Below are positions 34,505-37,637 of a stretch of DNA of 37,637 nucleotides, piece after piece. Numbering within the stretch: position 1 is the first letter of the stretch; each line of letters starts with the position of its first letter. Source of the stretch: Burkholderiales bacterium 70-64 (GTDB lineage: Bacteria; Pseudomonadota; Gammaproteobacteria; Burkholderiales; Burkholderiaceae_E); NCBI GenBank assembly GCA_001898645.1, contig MKUQ01000049.1, positions 1 to 37,637 on the forward strand. The letters run 5' to 3'. A program made the translations under genes and the position numbers. Under the pieces are notes generated by a model, which made no database searches, was not told the DNA's origin, and worked only from the letters and a program-made list of their open reading frames with translations.

Positions 34505-35254
34505 ATGCATATTTCTTTCAACCAGCGAAAGGTTCTTGTTGCCGGCGCCAGCCGCGGGATCGGACGCTCCATCGCGCTGGGCTTTGCCGCCGCCGGTGCC
34601 GACGTCGCCATCTGCGCGCGCGGCCTGGAGCGCCTGCGCCAGACCGAGGCCGAACTGCGCAACCTCGGCGGCACCGTCCACGCCGGCGCCTGCGACCTCG
34701 CCGACGCCGGTGCCGTCATCGACTGGGTCGAGGGTGCCGCCGAGGCTCTCGGCGGCATCGATGTCCTGGTCAACAACGCGTCCGGATTCGGGCACGGCGA
34801 CGACGAAGCCGGCTGGGGCGCGAGCCTCGACGTCGACCTGATGGCCAGCGTGCGCGCCTCGCACGCGGCGCTGCCCTGGCTCGAGCAGGCCGGCGGCGCC
34901 ATCGTCCACATCGCCTCGATCGCCGGCCTCGGCGCCAACCCCCGCATGCCGGCCTACGGCGCGGCGAAGGCGGCGCTGATCCAGTACACCCGGACGCAGG
35001 CCCTGACGCTGGCCGACCGGCGCATACGCGTGAACTGCGTGGCGCCGGGCTCGATCGAGTTTCCCGGCGGATTGTGGGACGAGGCGCGGCACGACGACCC
35101 GGCGCTCTACCAGCGCATCCTGGGGCACATCCCCTGGGGGCGCCTCGGGCGGCCGGAAGAGGTGGCCCAGGCGGTGCTGTTCCTGGCGAGCGACCTGGCC
35201 AGCTGGATCACCGGGCAGACCCTGGTCGTCGACGGCGGGCAGCGCCTGGCCTAG
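34505..35254 (+). CDS. Short-chain dehydrogenase/reductase
   Basis: This 249-aa classical SDR has the cofactor motif AGASRGIG (about 13-20), NNAS at about 94, the catalytic Ser in HIASIAG (about 138), and YGAAK (about 152-156) holding the Tyr and Lys. The C-terminal SDLASWITGQTLVVDGGQ is standard. The ATG at 34505 is supported by GGAGGA 7 nt upstream. All catalytic residues are present, unlike the SDR at 8695-9477. Substrate unknown. It is the last intact core gene before the integron platform. Confidence 0.9.
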   Translation: MHISFNQRKVLVAGASRGIGRSIALGFAAAGADVAICARGLERLRQTEAELRNLGGTVHAGACDLADAGAVIDWVEGAAEALGGIDVLVNNASGFGHGDDEAGWGASLDVDLMASVRASHAALPWLEQAGGAIVHIASIAGLGANPRMPAYGAAKAALIQYTRTQALTLADRRIRVNCVAPGSIEFPGGLWDEARHDDPALYQRILGHIPWGRLGRPEEVAQAVLFLASDLASWITGQTLVVDGGQRLA

Positions 35255-35279
35255 GAGGGCGGTGTGGTCCACCACCCGT

Positions 35280-35387
35280 CCCCAGTGCTGCATAGCCTAG
35301 TGCCTGGGCACGCTCCACCAGCTCCTCGGCGTGCGAGGCGCCGCGCCGAAAGCTGAAGTTGTTCACAGAGTGCTCGGTGTAGGGGCT
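35280..35387 (-). pseudogene. dnaE2: Remnant of error-prone DNA polymerase DnaE2/ImuC
   Basis: The minus strand holds 36 open codons reading SPYTEHSVNNFSFRRGASHA and then EELVERAQALGYAAL. This closely matches the start of the PHP domain of DnaE2/ImuC ([34 protein letters not shown]). One residue is missing near the start, and the match ends abruptly at about 35280. No more of the polymerase is present. It lies about 14 nt past the end of the integrase gene on the same strand, so a dnaE2 gene was probably once next to the integron. Confidence 0.7.
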
Positions 35388-35400
35388 GCATGGTGCTCGC

Positions 35401-36230
35401 TCAGGCGAGGGCTGGCATGCGGTCGAGAGGGCTTGCCACCGTACCGGCCGCGAGGCGCAGCACGTGTGTGTAGATTATCGTGGTCCTTACATCGGCGTGG
35501 CCGAGCAGTTCCTGCACCGTGCGGATCAGTGCCAACTCCAGGAAGTGCCGCCGTTCGGGTACTTTCGGACGAGTGCACCGGGCATTTCCACCCCAGGAAG
35601 GTTCAGCGCGCGGTCCTGCTCCCAAAAGGTTCGGGAATGCGCGCACTGCTGACGCAGATCCGCGAGCAGGGATTGGGGGAGCATGGTCACACGATCCTTG
35701 CCGCCTTTGCCGTCGCGCACCACGATGACCCGCCGTGTGAAGTCCACGTCCTTGATGCGCAGGCGCATCGCCTCCATCAGGCGCATACCGGTGCCGTACA
35801 GCAGGCGACAAATCAGAGCCGGCCGACCCTGCAGCTGATCGAGTACCCGGCGCACCTCGTCCACCGTCAGCACAGACGGGATGCGCTTGCGAACCGAAGG
35901 GCGTTCGATCTGCGTCATCCACGGCAGGTTCTCGCCGAGCACTTCGCGATAGAGGAAAAGGAGAGCGCACAACGCCTGCTTGTGGGTGGATGCGGAGACT
36001 TTCCGCTCATTGACGAGCGCGTTCAGGAAGCGTTCGACATCGGGGCCGCCGAGCGTTCGAGGATGGCGACGATCATGGAAACGCACATAGGCCCGAATCC
36101 AGTGAACGTAAGCTTCCTCGGTACGCAGGCTGTAGTGCAGGTACCGGATGCGCTCACGAACCTGGTCCAGCAAGCGTGGGGGCGTCGGGGCCAGGGAGTG
36201 ACACAGTGCGGATTCTAGGTTACTGTACAT
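35401..36230 (-). pseudogene. intI: Integron integrase with internal deletion and frameshift
   Basis: The first frame (36230 to a stop at 35526) reads LLDQVRERIRYLHYSLRTEE and on through [37 protein letters not shown] (first catalytic Arg) and [10 protein letters not shown] (catalytic Lys) to [12 protein letters not shown]. The latter lies in the integron-specific extra domain. A second frame then continues [22 protein letters not shown] to a stop at 35401, carrying the last His and the nucleophile Tyr. Compared with the class 1 integrase, about 64 residues between WSW and IRTVQ are gone, including the HTLRH box. The join is out of frame, so the gene is inactive. The deletion point is near 35526-35536. 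Confidence 0.9.
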
Positions 36231-36240
36231 AACAACAGTA
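36221..36240. promoter_or_regulatory. LexA (SOS) box at the integrase start
   Basis: TACTGT-N8-ACAGTA matches the LexA consensus CTGT-N8-ACAG perfectly and covers the first predicted start codon of intI (36228-36230). SOS control of intI by LexA is known from other integrons. The operator is kept although the gene is broken. Confidence 0.85.
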
Positions 36241-36315
36241 TCCGAATCCAGATGCCGCGCTGCAAGTCGATCGGTTGGATTAGGACGATTGCGAGGGGTT
36301 CGAGCGGAAGGGCGG

Positions 36316-36492
36316 AAACCCGGGCCGTCGAAGAGATGCGGGCGGGTTAGGCGGCGGGAAGCAGATGACGTTAGCTGACAATATGGGACACGGATCGAGT
36401 CCAGGCGCGGCGTTCGACAGGCCGATCGTCGGCGGTTAGATTCGGGACGGCGAGTTAGCCGCTAGACTGCACGAGCGAAATACAAGTTAGGC
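36316..36492 (+). repeat. attI-like block, right copy, between intI and the right array
   Basis: It lies between the intI start and the first right-hand cassette, the place of attI. It ends in AAATACAAGTTAGGC with the crossover motif GTTAGGC at 36486-36492. Four more GTTAG motifs occur at 36346, 36370, 36435 and 36454. The block is an inverted copy of 2513-2689. Between 36241 and 36315 I see nothing definite, though integrase and cassette promoters are expected there. Confidence 0.85.
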
Positions 36493-36505
36493 AGTACATG
36501 TACAC

Positions 36506-36527
36506 ATGTTAGCGAATGTGCTAACAT
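36506..36527. promoter_or_regulatory. Palindromic operator of the toxin-antitoxin cassette
   Basis: ATGTTAGC and GCTAACAT are perfect 8-nt arms around GAATGT, ending 6 nt before the toxin GTG start. This is the usual place for binding by the HigA-type antitoxin, so autoregulation is likely. Confidence 0.55.
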
Positions 36528-36533
36528 CCCCTC

Positions 36534-36860
36534 GTGGCCTACACAGTCGAGTACTTTCACCCTCGAGTCTTGTCCGAGATCGAGTCTTGGCCGATCGACG
36601 TAGTCGCCGACTACGCACGCCTTGTCGAACTCTTGATCGAGCACGGCCCAAATCTGCGTCTGCCGCACTCTCGCAGCATGAGTGACGGGCTCTTCGAGCT
36701 GCGTCCTCACGGCCGCTCGGGCATTGGCCGGGCAATGTACTGCTTCCTTGTGGGCAAACGGATAGTCGTTGTGCACGCCTTCATCAAGAAGTCTCCACAG
36801 ACACCGGACCGAGACTTGAAGCTCGCGCGCAAGCGCGTCAAGGAGTTGTTGGATGGCTAA
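36534..36860 (+). CDS. RelE/HigB-type toxin (Gp49-like) in first right cassette
   Basis: This 108-aa protein begins with a GTG start and has no strong ribosome site. The sequence YTVEYFHPRVLSEIESWPIDVVADYARLVELLIEHG, followed by MSDGLFELRPHGRSGIGRAMYCFLVGKRIVVVHAFIKKSPQTPDRDLKLARKR, matches the phage-derived Gp49-like/HigB branch of the RelE superfamily. These are ribosome-dependent mRNA interferases. The conserved ELR, R and FxKKSxxTP residues are in place. The toxin-first order, with the antitoxin overlapping by 8 nt, is typical of higBA. Such cassettes are known to stabilise arrays. Confidence 0.88.
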   Translation: MAYTVEYFHPRVLSEIESWPIDVVADYARLVELLIEHGPNLRLPHSRSMSDGLFELRPHGRSGIGRAMYCFLVGKRIVVVHAFIKKSPQTPDRDLKLARKRVKELLDG

Positions 36861-37164
36861 CCTCAAGTTCACGCCTGTCAAACATGATCACAAGGCTTTC
36901 CTGGCGAAAGCGGGCGCTCGTGATGGCTTCGCTGAGGCTTATGAGGCGCTCGAGCTCGAATACCAAGTGGTCAGTCAACTTCTCAAGGCGCGCACAAAGG
37001 CAGGTCTCACTCAAGATGCTGTCGCCGAGCGTATGGGCACGACCAAGAGCGCGATCTCTCGCTTGGAGTCCGCCGGCAAACATACGCCGTCGCTCGGCAC
37101 ACTCAGGCGGTATGCCGAGGCAGTTGGCTGCGAGCTGCAAGTCAAGCTCGTGCCGCAGAAGTGA
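36853..37164 (+). CDS. HigA-type XRE antitoxin
   Basis: This 103-aa protein has a helix-turn-helix domain in residues about 38-95: LLKARTKAGLTQDAVAERMGTTKSAISRLESAGKHTPSLGTLRRYAEAVG. The ATG is preceded by AGGAG at 36841-36845. It would bind and neutralise the toxin and repress the pair through the palindrome at 36506-36527. The stop lies just before the attC, so both genes travel as one cassette. Confidence 0.9.
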   Translation: MANLKFTPVKHDHKAFLAKAGARDGFAEAYEALELEYQVVSQLLKARTKAGLTQDAVAERMGTTKSAISRLESAGKHTPSLGTLRRYAEAVGCELQVKLVPQK

Positions 37165-37165
37165 T

Positions 37166-37262
37166 TCCTAACTTTTCGTTGCAACGGACGCTTGACCCGT
37201 CCGGTCGTCCGCTGCCGCAGACGCCCGGCCGCATCAAGCGCCGCTGAACTTGGACGTTAAAA
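37166..37262 (+). other. attC site closing the toxin-antitoxin cassette
   Basis: Outer motifs TCCTAAC (37166-37172) and GTTAAAA (37256-37262) bound the site; the last base departs from the consensus. The interior (AACGGACGCTTGACCCGTCC .. GCATCAAGCGCCGCTGAACT) is nearly the same as the attC at 67-163 read on the other strand. Confidence 0.85.
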
Positions 37263-37271
37263 GGCTCAGCG

Positions 37272-37622
37272 TTGAACCGCCTCTTTCCAATGCTTCCGCT
37301 CTCCCCGGAGCTGGCTTTCGAGCTCTTGGGGACGTTCGCTCGCGCCGAGTATGCGCTCAAGGGCGCGGGGTTCGCCAGAGGCAGCGCGAGATCCGTAGAG
37401 GCTGATTGGGACAAGTTTGCCAAAGCCATCGGCTGGCACTTTGCTCGCGTGAAGGACGCCCCATTTCAAGAGGCGGTGACCTTCTTGCTAACTGAGCCGC
37501 CTCGCAAGCAGGTGCTACACAACGGCCACATCTCTTGGCGAAACTCTCCTCCTGATGCTACCCAGCCGAGGGCGCAGCAGGTATTGCTGATGGTTCGCCG
37601 TGAATCGCCCCGGCTTCTCTAG
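37272..37622 (+). CDS. Hypothetical protein of second right cassette
   Basis: This 116-aa protein begins at TTG 37272 (NRLFPM...), with the in-frame ATG six codons on as the alternative. The sequence is soluble and helical at the start (LSPELAFELLGTFARAEYALKGAGF), with several Trp residues (DWDKFAKAIGWHFA) and a beta-like C part (VLLMVRR). No known domain was recognised. The attC that should close this cassette lies beyond the window edge. Confidence 0.65.
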   Translation: MNRLFPMLPLSPELAFELLGTFARAEYALKGAGFARGSARSVEADWDKFAKAIGWHFARVKDAPFQEAVTFLLTEPPRKQVLHNGHISWRNSPPDATQPRAQQVLLMVRRESPRLL

Positions 37623-37637
37623 ACACATTCGAGCCGG

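Noticed and set aside
35331..36218. A 295-codon plus-strand open frame across the integrase region
   Set aside because: It is antisense to clearly recognisable integrase sequence and has no domain of its own.
2513..36492. The 34-kb segment as a composite transposon bounded by inverted repeats
   Set aside because: There is no transposase, the repeats are attI-like and sit at cassette arrays, and the interior is ordinary housekeeping DNA.

Overview
The window looks like a chromosomal segment of a high-GC betaproteobacterium, most likely Burkholderiales or a near relative. The evidence is the block ilvA-hemA-prfA-prmC-grxD on the minus strand, the series DUF3683-type FAD/FeS oxidoreductase, HIT, DUF971, ubiE, Tim44-like, ubiJ on the plus strand, and codon use saturated with G/C at third positions. 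The two ends differ: they are less GC-rich and built as integron gene-cassette arrays.

Layout. Positions 1-2514 hold four cassettes, all read leftward on the minus strand and each closed by an attC site. Their products are a C-terminally anchored protein, a small two-helix membrane protein, a lipoprotein and an unknown protein. Positions 2513-2689 hold an attI-like block with no integrase beside it. Positions 2951-9477 form a tight five-gene operon: hyuA-like, hyuB-like, VOC, PaaK-like CoA ligase, SDR. Positions 9552-13144 form an Mla/Pqi-type lipid-transport operon (permease with STAS domain, ATPase, MCE protein, auxiliary lipoprotein). Positions 13283-16442 hold a DUF1800/DUF1501 pair of exported proteins. 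Positions 16534-22842 are minus-strand: a small membrane protein, a universal stress protein, a ubiX remnant, grxD, prmC, prfA, hemA and ilvA. Positions 22909-33806 are plus-strand: a YqaA-like membrane protein, a giant FAD/FeS oxidoreductase, HIT, an unknown 575-aa protein, DUF971, ubiE, Tim44-like, ubiJ and an exported unknown. RlpA (minus) and an SDR (plus) follow.

Positions 35280-36492 carry the integron platform. It consists of a remnant of the error-prone polymerase DnaE2/ImuC, an integron integrase gene broken by an internal deletion but still carrying a perfect LexA box, and a second attI-like block. A rightward array follows, with a RelE/HigB-HigA type toxin-antitoxin cassette and one unknown cassette.

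The most unusual feature is the symmetry of the ends. The two attI-like blocks are 177-nt inverted copies, ungapped and about 85% identical by hand count. They lie 34 kb apart with housekeeping genes between them, and each opens an outward-facing cassette array. Only one copy has an integrase and that gene is dead, so the arrays now depend on integrase supplied in trans or are frozen. The attC at the far end of the left array and the first attC of the right array belong to the same sequence family, which points to a shared integrase pool. No rRNA, tRNA, CRISPR array or transposase was recognised.
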